From Alloascoidea africana (taxonomy: Eukaryota; Ascomycota; Alloascoideomycetes; Alloascoideales; Alloascoideaceae): a stretch of DNA of 64,000 nt. A program made the position numbers and the translations under genes. A model generated the notes under the pieces. It was not told the DNA's origin. It saw only the letters and a list, made by a program, of their open reading frames with translations, and did no database searches. Positions 41,854 through 53,200 of the stretch are shown here, piece after piece (the stretch's first letter is position 1; every line of letters begins with the position of its first letter). Location: positions 17,277-81,276 of the forward strand of contig JAKTTT010000080.1 of assembly GCA_030581615.1 (NCBI GenBank), given 5' to 3'.

Positions 41854-44800
41854 TTAATACACCTTGCCTTTTCCCTTTCCTTTTAAATAGACATCCCCCA
41901 GTTTGGACAGAAACACTTTGATCGAGAATCGGAGCTCTGCTGTGACATTTAGCTTGAGGCACTCAACAAGCAAACTCTCCATGAGAGCGCCATCTTTCTT
42001 GAAATAAGCCGTGTCAAGTTGGGCATAGCCTTGGAAAATCTCAGAAACGACAGGCCTCCACATTTTGATCTGGTTTTTCTGGCTTGTTTCGTCAAGAGAT
42101 GAATAGTGCTCCAAAATCTGGACACAAACAGGGATTAGGCGCTTGTTTATTGATTCGCGCTGCTCAACAGAAACTTTCAGAGGGTCGCTATTCAGAGAAA
42201 ACATGAGCCGTATATATGTAGCTGATGATGCAGTCTCTTGCTTCAATAGATTTGGCAATTGCTTCTTAAAACCTTCTTGTCGTAGTCGCATTCTCAGTTC
42301 TATATTGGCGTTAAATTCCCTAGCAAAAGTGTTGCTCGCTTCCACCAATGACGCTAGTCTAAGCAAATTCTCCACGGGAATTAAAGAGTAGAACACTTTG
42401 TTCAGGAAGAGCTCAGAAAGAGTCTCAATCATCAACAACTCTAAAACGCATTTGACCAAGATTATTCGGCTTTGATTTCTCTTTCGTAGCGTTTCTTGTG
42501 TAGAATTTGTTGTTTCATCAGCCTTTGTAGAGTCATCCGTGGTTTCCAACGATTTATCTTTTTCTGGTTCCTCACCCTCTTCCTCATCAATCTGGCTCAC
42601 TTTACTAACACTATCATTATGCTCTTCTTCGATCACTAAAGTCTGTCGTATCTTTCTTGGCTCCGATGTCTGGCCCAAAAGCTCGTATGGAGTGATCGAT
42701 TCAAACAAGTCTTCAAAAGAGCAAGTGATTTTTTCCCAGTGATTATCCTCAAACCGTTTCACGTTATCGGAGATCAAATCTTGTAGACAGGAACGGCCAA
42801 TTCGAGCTATTGTGTCATTTTCCTGGCATATACAGGTCACCAAAAGCTCCAAAAATCCATCCAGTGACCTTCCAAGTGTGTCAAAGTAATGAGTAAAAAG
42901 ATCCACCATTCGTCGTAATGCCTGGATTAGAGTAGTTGAAAGCCAAACAGAAAGATCATCATGGCTGTTAAAGTGGCTAGTATCATCCCTTGATTTTAAA
43001 ATAGAAAACATGGGGAACAAAAGTTGCGAGCAGATTGATTCCCAAAAGTCTGGTGTAAAGCGGTCCCCATTTTGGATCAACGCGTCAAAGAGGTAGTTAA
43101 GTGCTCTGGATCGCACTTCCAGCTCGTCACCATTCATTATCACATCGTGAAACGCAAAAAGAACTGGGAACCAGAGTCTTACATTCTGTTCAAGATCGTC
43201 AACACAAGAAATCTTGTTCTCCTTGGCCGACCCCAACCTCACAATCTTGGAAATCATTTCTCTTAGAATCTCAAGTGCATGCAAACTAATCTTTTGGTAT
43301 CGCTTGTTCTTTGCCAAATCCGTAAAGCAAATGACAACATCTGCAAAGCTACCTTGCGCACAGACTTCCTCAAAATGGTCCTCATTTATCCGATAAATCA
43401 ACTCATAACTCTTGTTCACAATAGTTTCATTTTCATCCTGTGCTCCAGTAGCCAACGCTCCAAATAAGGTTACCCACCCAGATCGAATAGCAGACGCCTT
43501 TGCAAGTACAAAATTGCTGAGGCACTCCAGAACCATCTCCTTAACAACCAGTTCATTATTATGGCCCATTACATATTGAAAAGGTTTCAAAAACTCTTTC
43601 TGGAACTTAAAATGTGGCAATTCATCAATCTCAAAAAATCTTACGGAGAGCTGTCGCAAGGAGTCTAACGCGAAAAATGCCACAATCTTGTTTGGATTGC
43701 AAAGAACTTTGTTAAACTGAGCACCCATAACAGCCCAGATATTGGACCATTGTACACGAATTCGGTTCATATTGTAATAGCAGATATCAACCATTTTCTG
43801 AAGAGAAAACATTCTCGGACTTTGGCTGTTGGAACCAGAAGATTCAATTTCCTCAGATGAGACAAGAGCTAACCCTTTAACAAACTCAACAGCCCCTTCA
43901 CCCGAGAGCAAAGCGCTTTGGGTGAAAATCTTGTCCATAGCAGTTACAATTTCGGATTGGCTTAAAGCTTCTGAAACCAAGGGATCGATGCTTTGGGCTA
44001 ACACCTGTTGGGAATAGTATGAAGAGGTACTGTTGTTTCTTGCCCTAGACCCACCGAACAAGGGGTAAAGGCTGATTAAAGACCTTGGTCTCTCTTCTGA
44101 TTCACGAGAATTGTTTGCAATTCTTGCATTTGTCAGATCCGGAATATCGCCAGCTTTGATTCCAGAACTGATCAATTGAAAACGTTCCAATTGCGAAGTG
44201 CACGTAAGGATATCGTGCCAGGTAGATTTCAGCATGTTACCCTCAGAAAGAGCCAACTCTAGAAGAAGCTGTATGGCTTCTACATTCTTCATCTTCATTT
44301 CGTTAAAGTTTGTGAGACTGGTAAACCTTGCAAGAGTCCCAACAAAAGTAACTCTCGCGAGATCAATATCAAAGAAACATGCAATCTTGATAGAAAGCTT
44401 CATGCCCTCAATCGAAATGTCCACAATCTCTGGATCGTCGTAATCTTGGAATGGACTACTAACAGCAGCCAAAAAGGACATCCAGAGTGACTCGAAAATC
44501 GATTTCACATGCTCAACATGAGAAGCATAGTAAAAAACAGTAGATCTATTATTGGTGTTGTCAACACGGCTCTGCCTGCCAAGGCTGCGAACAAGCTTTT
44601 CTGTTTTCGAAGACATTTCTTTCGAGGCCAGCATGTAGGCCTCTCGTTGAGGGTCTCTGTTAGAAAACGACAGAAATCCACTGCCAAGCGTCGTGGGGCC
44701 TGAGGCAGAAATGTTAGACCCATTGGCCGAAACAAGTGCAGCATGCTGTTCAGATTGCAACTTGATCTCATTCTTTCTAATCTCATCAAAAACTTGAACA

Positions 44801-47547
44801 AGGAATTCCCTCGGCAGGTCTTCCCCATCATTAATGCCTCTGTTATTTTTGATAAAATCTTCAACAGTCATCCGGTTCTTAACCTGGGAACTATGCTGGT
44901 CTGTGTTCAACATAATCACCGAATACGCCAACACGTATGCAGTATCGGCATTTGCAAAGACATGTTTCGGGTTGCCAGAAACATACCTCTCTGCAAACTT
45001 TAGCATAAATCTATCAATCTTTTGAGACTCACCAGGCAAGCGGAAGGGCTGCAGAAACTTTCTTAGGGCATCAACAAAGCTCATCCTGCCAAAATCCATA
45101 AAGTCAGAAAACGCGTGCATTATCGAAATGTTGTTCTCATCACCTTCGCCGAGATACTCGCCAATCTGTGCTTTATCTAATCCTTCCGTGCTGAGTAAAA
45201 ATTTGGCAATTGCTTCTGGAGTATCACTCTCAATAAAACCATTTTCAATCAAATTATGAATACCTTTCTTTGGACTGAAATTGAACTTTTTGATGCCGTC
45301 AGAAAGCCTGTTTTTTCTCATCTTTACCGATTCAAGTTGCGACGGATCATCTACGCTAACCATGCTGTCATGCAGAGAAACAGCAGATCGGGTATAGCCG
45401 TGTAATGCTGATCGTCCATCAGTACTTGGCCGCTCACTAGATCTCCCAGGAGAGTTGGAATTTGGTTTTGAATTGGGACTACTGATTGATACCTGTAGTT
45501 GGTTCCCCGTTTCTAAAGAAATCCCCTTTTGGGACCAGCTGAAGAGAGACCGAAGAACTCCAACTATCGATTTTGCTGCTTTAAGCTTTAATGCATATTC
45601 CACAGGGTAGAGGTCAGGATGGTACTGTGATATTGCGCTGTCAGCATTAGCAATCGCTACTGAGGGCAAAGATGACAGGTTGTAAACATTTTGTGGCTTT
45701 TTGGCGCTCTCTAAATAGTGGATCTCTTGGGTTGGTGTCAGATGGACATACGAAGAGGCATGTTTAGCTAAAAGATTGATTATGCGTTCAAAAATATCTT
45801 CCATGTATCCATCACAGTCGTAATTTAAGTAAATCTCCACAAGGCCCCGGGGATCATTGCATAGCCTTTGGATGACAGACAAGAGATACTGCTTTTGGTG
45901 AGACGTTGAGGTTCTCATCTCTGCTATTGGGAAGTAAATCTCTCTAAAAAAAACCTCTATCTCGTTCTTGAACTGGCTTCTCAAGTTTGCAATCATCAGC
46001 CAAAAAATTTCCATTGAGATTTCGAAAATAGGTGGTACAATACTAGCCGCATTTCTGGACAAACATAGGCATAGATACTGGTTTATGGCATCCACAAAAA
46101 GAACCTCATCTTTTGACATGAAGGGTTTGATGACAATGTGCTGCGATAGAAACACAGACATGTGTGATTTGAGAATAGTATGAATCATATGAAGAGACAG
46201 CAACTTTGATCTCATTGCTTGCGATTTCACATTCCAAGTGTCATTTTCCAAGGGTTTCACAGAAAGTTTACACATTGTCCGGAACACGAGAAACGCGTCT
46301 TTAACACACAGATCGTACTCATCTTTATATGTTTCCCCCATTCTATCATCGTCAATGTCGTTGATGTTTTCAAACTTGCTTAAAGTCAGCTTTTCTGCCA
46401 AAGGAGTTTCAGGTACCTCTTCTGGGTCCACTTGGGAAGATGGTGCAGGTTCAGGGAAAGCATATTGGGAACCGTTTTCTGGTCGTGTGAGCGCTTTGCG
46501 GTCTCCAATTTCTTTGACTCGGTCGTAAACAGAATTCACAATCTGAATGAGACTTGCTTGTGCTACAATTTGATTTGCAGGAGAAAAGGTAAAGATGAAG
46601 ACATTATATATCTGGCGAATAGCTTTAAGAAGGGCTGAGCCATGCGACACTATCTGATCGTTCAAAACACCGGCCATCAGAGCCTTTACAACCTGTAACT
46701 CTACCTGTTCATCTGTGCCTTCACCGATAAAGCACCTGCTAATGGTATCAATAACATCATCAATAAGACGGCCTTTGGGGGGATCAGTGGACTCTTCAGT
46801 TGAGTTTTCTTGCTCTTCTTCGTTGTCATCGAAATAGTAATAAGCTGAGAAAAGCTTGCTAATACAATCCAGAGCAACAATCTTGAGATCATTGTTGTCA
46901 GTTTCGCAAACCAAGCGCAAAGGCTCAAACATTCTTCTTGGGATGGGCAGATTCCCTTCGTTGATCGTTTCTAAATGCAATCCGTTTAAAGTTAGTTATT
47001 ACGATAAGGAGAACTTGAAAAATTCTAAAATTGGAATACCCAGTGCCCTTTGCGCAGCAGTATGAAGCGCTGGTTGCCGTTTTGCCTCTTTTGAATCCAT
47101 AATTGTTTTGAGGGTTTTTTTCACAAATACAAGCGAGAACGAAGTCTGTTGTCTCGTTGGATGAATCGAGTTCAACGAAGTTGAAGAAGACACGTTATTA
47201 GCTGTGAACGTATCGTTGGGAGCCGAACTGGAACTACTGCCCGCCGTCACCACTTGGTTGTGTTCATCATCATCGGGAGGAGATTCATTCTGCGAGAGAT
47301 TTTCTTCTCCTTGCGACAGGGCGTGCTCGAGTTTGCTGTCCGTAAGGGCATTTTCAGACAAGTTGGGGATCTCTTCAGGAAATGCAGCATTATTCTCCGC
47401 CATCGCTCCATTGTCATTGTCTGAATTAGTGCCATTTATGTGTTTAGCCCCCGCAGTGCTTGAAGCCCTAGAGGACCGCTGAGATATTTGATCCTCATCC
47501 AGCGCTTTTGGCTCTTCAGTCTGTGCGGGCGACTCTAGTTCAGCCAT
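41854..47547 (-). CDS. SEC7: Sec7, large Arf guanine-nucleotide exchange factor of the trans-Golgi, two exons
   Basis: Exon 1 is 47547-47040 and exon 2 is 46970-41854, giving 1874 residues (yeast Sec7 has 2009). The 69-nt intron has a GTATTC donor, ATAACTAACT branch and TTTAG acceptor; the splice joins A-Q-R-A-L to E-T-I-N-E-G-N. The N-terminal 120 residues are acidic and disordered; DCB and HUS helical domains follow. The Sec7 catalytic domain runs from about 725 to 915, with the catalytic glutamate in F-R-L-P-G-E-S-Q-K at residue 817. HDS helical domains fill the rest. The enzyme loads Arf1 with GTP for Golgi and endosome traffic. Its basic tail is G-K-G-K-G-K-V-Y. Confidence 0.93.
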
Positions 47548-48215
47548 TTACCTGGAAGTGTAATAGAGTTTGGAGAGATAGGGAGGAGAGAGAAGTGGCT
47601 CGTGGCCTGGAAGAAATAGCCAGAGCAGCTGTGCCACCACACACCCCGGCCAGAAGCGATCGTGAAACATTTCACTCGGGCTCTCGCTCCACGGACGAGC
47701 TCTGGGCAGTGGATGGACGGCCGGTTCGATCTCCAGAATGATGCAGAATGCCGGGGATTGGGGAAGACGATTGCTGAACCCCCAGAAGCGTTTACGAGGT
47801 GTCTGATGCTTGTGTAGTGGTGCCTAAAGTTGCTTGGGAAGGACTCCAAGATGGAAAAGAACACAGCAGGGGGGTTTATCAACATTATTGTAGACCATAG
47901 ATAGAAAGGAAAACAGCTGGTTCTTGGACTTGGTCCGGGCTCCCCGGTCTCTTTAGCTAAACACGGACCTCGCCAGTCGTCTCCGGTGAATCTGGACACC
48001 CCAGAAGCTTGGGATCGGCCTGATACTCCAAGCAAATCGATCAAGCACTTTTTATTAGACCTGGAGCGGTACAAACTTCATCTAGTCGCTCACAACCTCG
48101 TGTCCAAAAAAGCAGACTAGAGTATCTCCATTCACCACTGCCGGGTGCACTTTGGCTCCATGGCTCTCTTCAGGACATCCGTTCATCCCCTATAAACCAT
48201 TCCCCCAACCAAAAG
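47548..48215. other. Divergent promoter region between SEC7 and the OAR1-like gene
   Basis: 668 bp between two divergent start codons, of mixed composition. A 179-codon open frame on the minus strand covers most of it but overlaps the SEC7 start and shows no family features. No clear TATA or Reb1-type site was found. Confidence 0.5.
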
Positions 48216-49209
48216 ATGAACGTATTGACCTTGGCTCGAGGCCATGCCTTTCCAAGAAAATGTGTGCATCTCAAGCATATACGTCTTATGGCGACGGATT
48301 CTGTCGCTGCTTCTAAAGTGTTGCCGCTTTTAGGGAAAACTTGTTTGATAACTGGAGGATCAAAGGGAATTGGAGCAGCAATAGCAACCGAGTTTGCAAA
48401 GAATGGGGCCACCTGTAAACTGATTTCAAGAAGCGAATTGGGATTGCAAAGTCAAGTTGAATCTTTGGCTCGGAGAGATGGAGTGACACATGAGTATCTA
48501 GCCTTTGATCTAGCAACTCTGGGCGAAAATAGATCTGAAGGAAACCCTCCGGAGCTCGTTAAAGTATGAGGATATTTGTCAGTTCCTATTTAAGAAGAAA
48601 GGAAAAGCTCACACTGGACCAGTTTTTTAAAGGAATAGATATACTAGTCAATTGTGCTGGCATTTCCCAAAACAGCCTGCTCCTGTCAACCAAACCCTCA
48701 GACATTCACTACATGCTGAATCTAAATCTACTGGCCTCAATATGTTGTTCACAATTGGCGATAAAGCCGTTCATACGGAAAAAGCATGGGCAAATTATAA
48801 ACATGTCCTCCGTGCTCGGTGTCAAGGGTTTTAAAGGTTCTGCAGTGTATGCAGCGACGAAAGGGGGACTAATCAGCTTTACCAAGTCTCTAGCAGTTGA
48901 GCTGGGCCCCAAGAATATTCAGGTTAATGCAATTTGCCCAGGATTGGTGAATACTGATATGTCGAATGGCAAGTATTGTCAGACATGCTTTTGAACAATG
49001 CTACACTTACTAATGCCGTTTCTTAATGTGGGATAGACCTTTCAGAAGCAGCTCACTCTTACTTCAAAGAGCACACACCTTTGGTTAATGGCAAGTCTCA
49101 GGCACATTTAATTGCTACCGAAGAAATTGCAAACGCTGCCTTATTTCTTGCAACATCCCCTAGTATTACTGGTACTGTTTTGACAATTGACAAAGGGTTC
49201 TCGGTTTAG
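48216..49209 (+). CDS. OAR1: Mitochondrial 3-oxoacyl-[ACP] reductase (FabG/Oar1-type SDR), three exons
   Basis: Exons 48216-48563, 48623-48968 and 49037-49209 give 288 residues. The short-chain dehydrogenase motifs are TGGSKGIG at 46-53 (cofactor), N-C-A-G, then S-S-V-L and Y-A-A-T-K in exon 2 for the catalytic Ser, Tyr and Lys, and C-P-G-L-V-N-T-D-M. The first 25 residues are basic with no acidic residue, as in a mitochondrial presequence; M25 is an internal alternative start. It probably reduces 3-oxoacyl-ACP in mitochondrial fatty-acid synthesis, which feeds lipoic acid. Intron 1 has GTATGA and CAG; intron 2 begins GCAAGT, a GC-AG intron, with a CTTACTAAT branch. The splice gives T-D-M-S-N-D-L-S, matching the T-D-M-x-x-D-L pattern of relatives. 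A quinone or carbonyl reductase role is possible. Confidence 0.82.
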
Positions 49210-50449
49210 GTAACGTATTATGATAGTAAACCTAATATTTGCAGAGTTTGGAGTGAAATATGACGATTCGGTGAAACCATCTGAAACCGAAGCTGATTTA
49301 ATACTAAAAGTCTTTCAGATAGCTATTTGTCAAGCCAAATATGATTTTATGTTCTTCTAGTTTCTGGGACTCATACTCAAACAGACAGAGGGTGTTTTAC
49401 TGTTGCAATTAATATCTTTCACATGTGTGGTCTTTGCAGACTTAACCCTTCTACCAGACACTTTTACCTAACATGAAGCTGAAGGTTTAAGTTGGAAAAC
49501 TGAGAATAGTGTTTTAAAGAGGTCGGTCATAATAATGATCTTTGATTTAATCCATATTCCTTTACTATTGTTCTCAAGGTTGAAAATGATAATCATGGTT
49601 TCGTTAATTCTGTCTTGATGTAAAAATGATCAGAAAATTTAAGCAACAGGCAGCGAGGAGCTAAGAATGAACAATTTCGTATGCTTTTCAACAAGATCAG
49701 GGAGCACTTTGTAAGAAGTAAAACCTGACTGTATTAGACAGTAGGAGCAGCACAAGTCGGGTTTTAATATGAAATTTCCAGAAGCTCTCAAAGTTCCGTA
49801 CCCATGACAGGAAATTGTAAGAAACAAAATCACACACTTTTGAACATGAATCGCCCAGATGATGATGGTCCCCATTACGTTACCTCTCTCAATTAGTACT
49901 AGGCCAGCGACCATGAATGTCGAAGAGAGAGCTCTCACGCCTAAAAGGACAAAATTACCATGCTGAGAGCTAATCAGGTTCTATGGAACATTTAGTCATA
50001 GTTATTACTCGGAGGGGTCTTAGGAATGCAGAAGTATGCACAGGTTTGGGTTTAACTTTGCCTGAGCGTATGGTTACATGTCCTGATTTTTCATTTTTGA
50101 AACCTTCTGGAAGGGCTCAATTCCTAATACTGCTATAGAATCAAACGCGATTTCGCGAATTAAAAACGCTTCATACTTTCGCTATCGACATACTGACCTT
50201 GTAAAAGAGATTTTATTTTTAAGTCTACGCTACATTGTTTTATCGGACTCATTGCATGTGAATGTAAATTAGCTTTATTAAACTATCTTCCTTCTCGTAG
50301 CTTATATTATTATTGTATAAGGTCAAGAAGACACAGAAAAGAACGAGAGTGAGGTCTGATGTGGATATCAACAACTAGAATTTAAAAGAAAAAGCAAGTA
50401 CATAGAAAGGAAGCTAACATAAAAGATTCAGTTCAGTTACAAAGAAAAA
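49210..50449. other. 1.2-kb region between OAR1 and the secreted repeat protein
   Basis: AT-rich sequence downstream of both flanking genes. It contains a possible membrane-protein exon on the minus strand (listed separately) and nothing else I can identify. Confidence 0.5.
49639..49980 (-). CDS. Possible exon of an unrecognised membrane protein
   Basis: An open frame of 113 codons that begins right after a CATAG acceptor and has no suitable ATG. Its first half is a G-V-R-A-L-S-S-T-F-M-V-A-G-L-V-L segment followed by a second hydrophobic stretch, which looks like a small multi-span membrane protein. No donor exon was found upstream. It may be a chance frame or a decayed gene. Confidence 0.22.
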   Translation of the reverse strand, partial: NLISSQHGNFVLLGVRALSSTFMVAGLVLIERGNVMGTIIIWAIHVQKCVILFLTISCHGYGTLRASGNFILKPDLCCSYCLIQSGFTSYKVLPDLVEKHTKLFILSSSLPVA

Positions 50450-51514
50450 TTAATCCCATTTGTCGTGCTTTTTACCGCAATCACCTTTTTTGTCACATCC
50501 CTTGTGGAATGGCTTCTCAACCAAGGTTTTTGTGACGGTCTTGTACTTGATTATCAGCTTTGTCTCGACAACTGGAGGAGCTGTGATGGTAGAAACCTCA
50601 GTTTCGGTGGCAGTCTCAGTGGCGGTCTCAGTAGCCGTCTCGGTGACTGGTGCTGGAGTCACCGTAACTTCTTCACCAGCAACGGTAGTTGTTTCTGTAA
50701 GTGTTTCAGTAGCAGTCTCAGTAACTGGAGCAGGTGTTACAGTAACCTCCTCGCCAGCAACAGTCGTTGTTTCTGTGGTCGTCTCTGTAGCGGTCTCCGT
50801 GGCAGTCTCCGTGGCGGTCTCCGTGGCGGTCTCAGTGACTGGAGCAGGAGTAACAGTAACCTCCTCACCAGCAACAGTGGTTGTTTCTGTAACCGTCTCT
50901 GTAGCAGTTTCGGTGGCAGTCTCGGTAACTGGAGCAGGAGTAACAGTAACTTCTTCACCAGCAACGGTAGTTGTTTCTGTAACTGTCTCAGTAGCAGTTT
51001 CAACAGATGTATCGGTAACTGTCACAGGAGGAGCCGTCACAGTGACCTCCTCGCCTGGAAGAGTCTTCACTTTAGTGACAGTCTCGTAGCAAGTTGTAGT
51101 CTTGTAACGAATCTCAGTGATAACCTTGGGTGCCTTCTTTTTCTTATAAAATCTCTTTTCCAATTGAGCAGATTCTTCCTCATCATCAGCTTCATCTGAA
51201 TCACCTTTAAGCCATCCCTTCTTACCACCGCAGTGTTTGCCTTTGCATGGCTTGTGTTTCTTTGGCTTCTCTGGCTTTTGGCAGGACTTTTTGCAAACCT
51301 CAACCTCCTTGATTATGACCTTTGGTTCAGGGCACTTGCATTTGGGTGGCTGGGGCTTCTTCTTCTTGAAGAAGGGAAACCATTCAGCGTTGACATCAGA
51401 CTCAGACTCTGTTGATGAGACAGCTGCAACATTAACATTGTCAGCTTCGGGGTTAGAAAGAGTGGCAGCGACCGCCAAAGATACAAATGAAGCAGTAACG
51501 ATAGAAAGTCTCAT
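50450..51514 (-). CDS. Secreted Thr/Glu-repeat protein with a Kex2-type site
   Basis: 354 residues, single exon. A signal peptide is evident (MRLSIVTASFVSLAVAA). Residues 48-100 are lysine- and cysteine-rich (C59, C61, C74, C78, C90, C95). An acidic stretch leads to Q-L-E-K-R at 117-121, a likely Kex2 processing site. Residues 152-310 hold five copies of G-E-E-V-T-V-T spaced by T-E-T-A-T-E runs of variable length, which are potential O-mannosylation targets. The tail contains C340 and C346 and ends K-H-D-K-W-D, with no hydrophobic GPI-attachment segment. It is therefore more likely secreted or covalently or non-covalently wall-bound than GPI-anchored. No family is recognised. Long open frames on the opposite strand arise from the repeat. 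Confidence 0.72.
   Translation of the reverse strand: MRLSIVTASFVSLAVAATLSNPEADNVNVAAVSSTESESDVNAEWFPFFKKKKPQPPKCKCPEPKVIIKEVEVCKKSCQKPEKPKKHKPCKGKHCGGKKGWLKGDSDEADDEEESAQLEKRFYKKKKAPKVITEIRYKTTTCYETVTKVKTLPGEEVTVTAPPVTVTDTSVETATETVTETTTVAGEEVTVTPAPVTETATETATETVTETTTVAGEEVTVTPAPVTETATETATETATETATETTTETTTVAGEEVTVTPAPVTETATETLTETTTVAGEEVTVTPAPVTETATETATETATETEVSTITAPPVVETKLIIKYKTVTKTLVEKPFHKGCDKKGDCGKKHDKWD
50575..51060 (-). repeat. Coding tandem repeats in the secreted protein gene
   Basis: Degenerate repeat units encode V-A-G-E-E-V-T-V-T-P-A-P-V-T-E-T-A plus 1-5 T-E-T-A steps. The unit length varies through the T-E-T-A number, as expected for slippage or unequal recombination, so length polymorphism between strains is likely. 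Confidence 0.75.
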
Positions 51515-51601
51515 GTTGATATTATTCTAATTGAAGCGACTGACTACAAAATCAAGAGCTCGAAAGGTACTAAAATCCTTCAAACCCTGGAAAAAGATGC
51601 A

Positions 51602-51609
51602 TTTATATA
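51602..51609 (-). promoter_or_regulatory. TATA box of the secreted repeat protein gene
   Basis: TATATAAA on the minus strand, 88 bp upstream of the ATG at 51514. Confidence 0.5.
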
Positions 51610-52171
51610 GACATGTCTTTTCTCAATTCGCATTACTGTAGAACACCGAGAGGGGATTTAGCAAAGTAAAGGACAAGATACTGGTATGCTCTTTTTCTCA
51701 GACGTTAGCACTTCTCATGTGTCATTTGATCGCATGATGCTGAGCAATGTAAAAAAGCAGCATACCAACATCTTGCCCACAGATTGACAAAGGAGAATCT
51801 CGAAAAGTCTAGTTATTTCTTTTTGGCTTGATTGGGGCGATGTTGCTGTGCTTTCCAACTGTGAACTTTTTAGATGTTTGAAGAAGCAAAACGTTTTCCT
51901 TCTTGATCCATGGTCGACCCATTTTGTATCACTTAGTTCATCTATTAAGCCATTGAAGCGCCAAAGAAACTATCTGCACTTGTTTCGGTTTGGATGGAAT
52001 AAAGTAATGTCTCGTTATTTCTAGTTGTTATGGATAGCATACCATTACAGATCCATACAGGTCAGTTGCTGCGTAGCGCCGCTCACCTGCTTGAATAACA
52101 TGAGCCTAAATATCCTAGAAACAAGAACCATAAAACAATACTTGCCCATATTGATCCGAACTGGATGCTCA

Positions 52172-52404
52172 ATATTGGTACTTTTCAGATAGAAGCGCGC
52201 AAGTCAAGATATTACTCGGAAAATTGTCTGATGCCATCCTTTGGCAATTTGGATTATACATCTCATGACAACGATCTTGGAGCTAAAAAGTTCCAAATTG
52301 CCAAGGGATGGCATCAGACAATTCTCCGAGCACAATCTTGACTTGCGCGCTTCTATCTGAAAAGTACAACATATCATATATTAACCACTACCAAGTACCA
52401 ATAT
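52172..52404. repeat. Long inverted repeat (foldback element or hairpin locus)
   Basis: The arm 52179-52253 and the reverse complement of 52292-52366 match at 70 of 75 positions, around a 38-bp centre. A further 12-bp perfect match (52172-52183 against 52393-52404) extends the arms, interrupted on the right by about 31 bp starting with a repeated TACTT. No open frame or transposase is inside. A foldback/MITE-like element or an inverted duplication are possible. Confidence 0.8.
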
Positions 52405-53050
52405 GCTAAAAATTCATCTGATAACGCTATACTTCTAAAGCTGAGCTCCGTTCCAGAAATTCGCCAAAGGCTCGAGGCAATTGTGGTAGTAGGAATGTTC
52501 ACATTGTTCGGTGCTCTCACAATGCAAACTGAGAAATCAATAGAGTGCCATCATCACCTGAAGAATCCCAACATAAAAAACATCTTGTCCATGCCCCGCT
52601 GGATAAATAGATAGCAACATTGGCAGTCCCATAGGATCTCACCCATAAAGTCAATTGGGTTGCTCACCAGTAGACGACATGATCTGATGTCCTTGCTGAT
52701 GTACTATGAGGCAGGCAGAATACCAACTGGAATAATGGAAGGCCATAAATATTTGATCCTTCGCTTTTCCGTCGGATCTCTGTATTCAGCGTTCCAATTA
52801 TTCCGAACTTTTCAGATGGTCTTTCCAAAGTTCCTGTAAAACACACGTTGCTGACTTTGTAACTCGGAACTTTTCCCAGTGATGAACTGGATCTCGGATT
52901 TGGGAAGAGTGGCAAGCCGCAAAGGCTGAGTTGCTTCCTCTTTCTCTGTTTCCATTTCATCTTTATCCCCGGCGTTGACCGAATGAAGCAACTTTAACCT
53001 AAGATAAACGGTCCACGGCAATTGCAAGCGGACTCTCTTATCACTTGGGT

Positions 53051-53058
53051 TCACGTGA
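53051..53058. promoter_or_regulatory. Palindromic TCACGTGA site upstream of ARO8
   Basis: An 8-bp palindrome containing CACGTG, about 143 bp upstream of the ARO8 ATG. It is a Cbf1-type core, which in yeasts is associated with sulfur amino-acid and respiration genes. Confidence 0.45.
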
Positions 53059-53200
53059 ATCGCACGCAGGTGCGGTGGAGTCCAAAACCTGCCCGTGCGC
53101 GTTCTGACTAATGTGGATTTGTCATTTTGGCCCCCTTTCTCTTTCCAACCTCCAGATCTATTAGAGGTGGTATTGATTTATAAAGGCAAACAGACTGAAA

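Larger units (their letters stand above)
51515..53200. other. 1.7-kb divergent intergenic region between the secreted protein gene and ARO8
   Basis: No gene recognised. It holds a TATA box for the leftward gene, a long inverted repeat at 52172-52404 and a TCACGTGA site near ARO8. Confidence 0.55.

Noticed and set aside
47535-48074. 179-codon minus-strand frame upstream of SEC7
   Set aside because: Overlaps the SEC7 start, lies in the divergent promoter and shows no domain or conserved-looking stretch.
50460-51199. Two long open frames (209 and 244 codons) on the plus strand, Val/Ser-rich and Ser/Gly-rich
   Set aside because: They are antisense readings of the T-E-T-A repeats of the secreted protein. 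The minus-strand frame has a signal peptide, TATA box and sensible composition.
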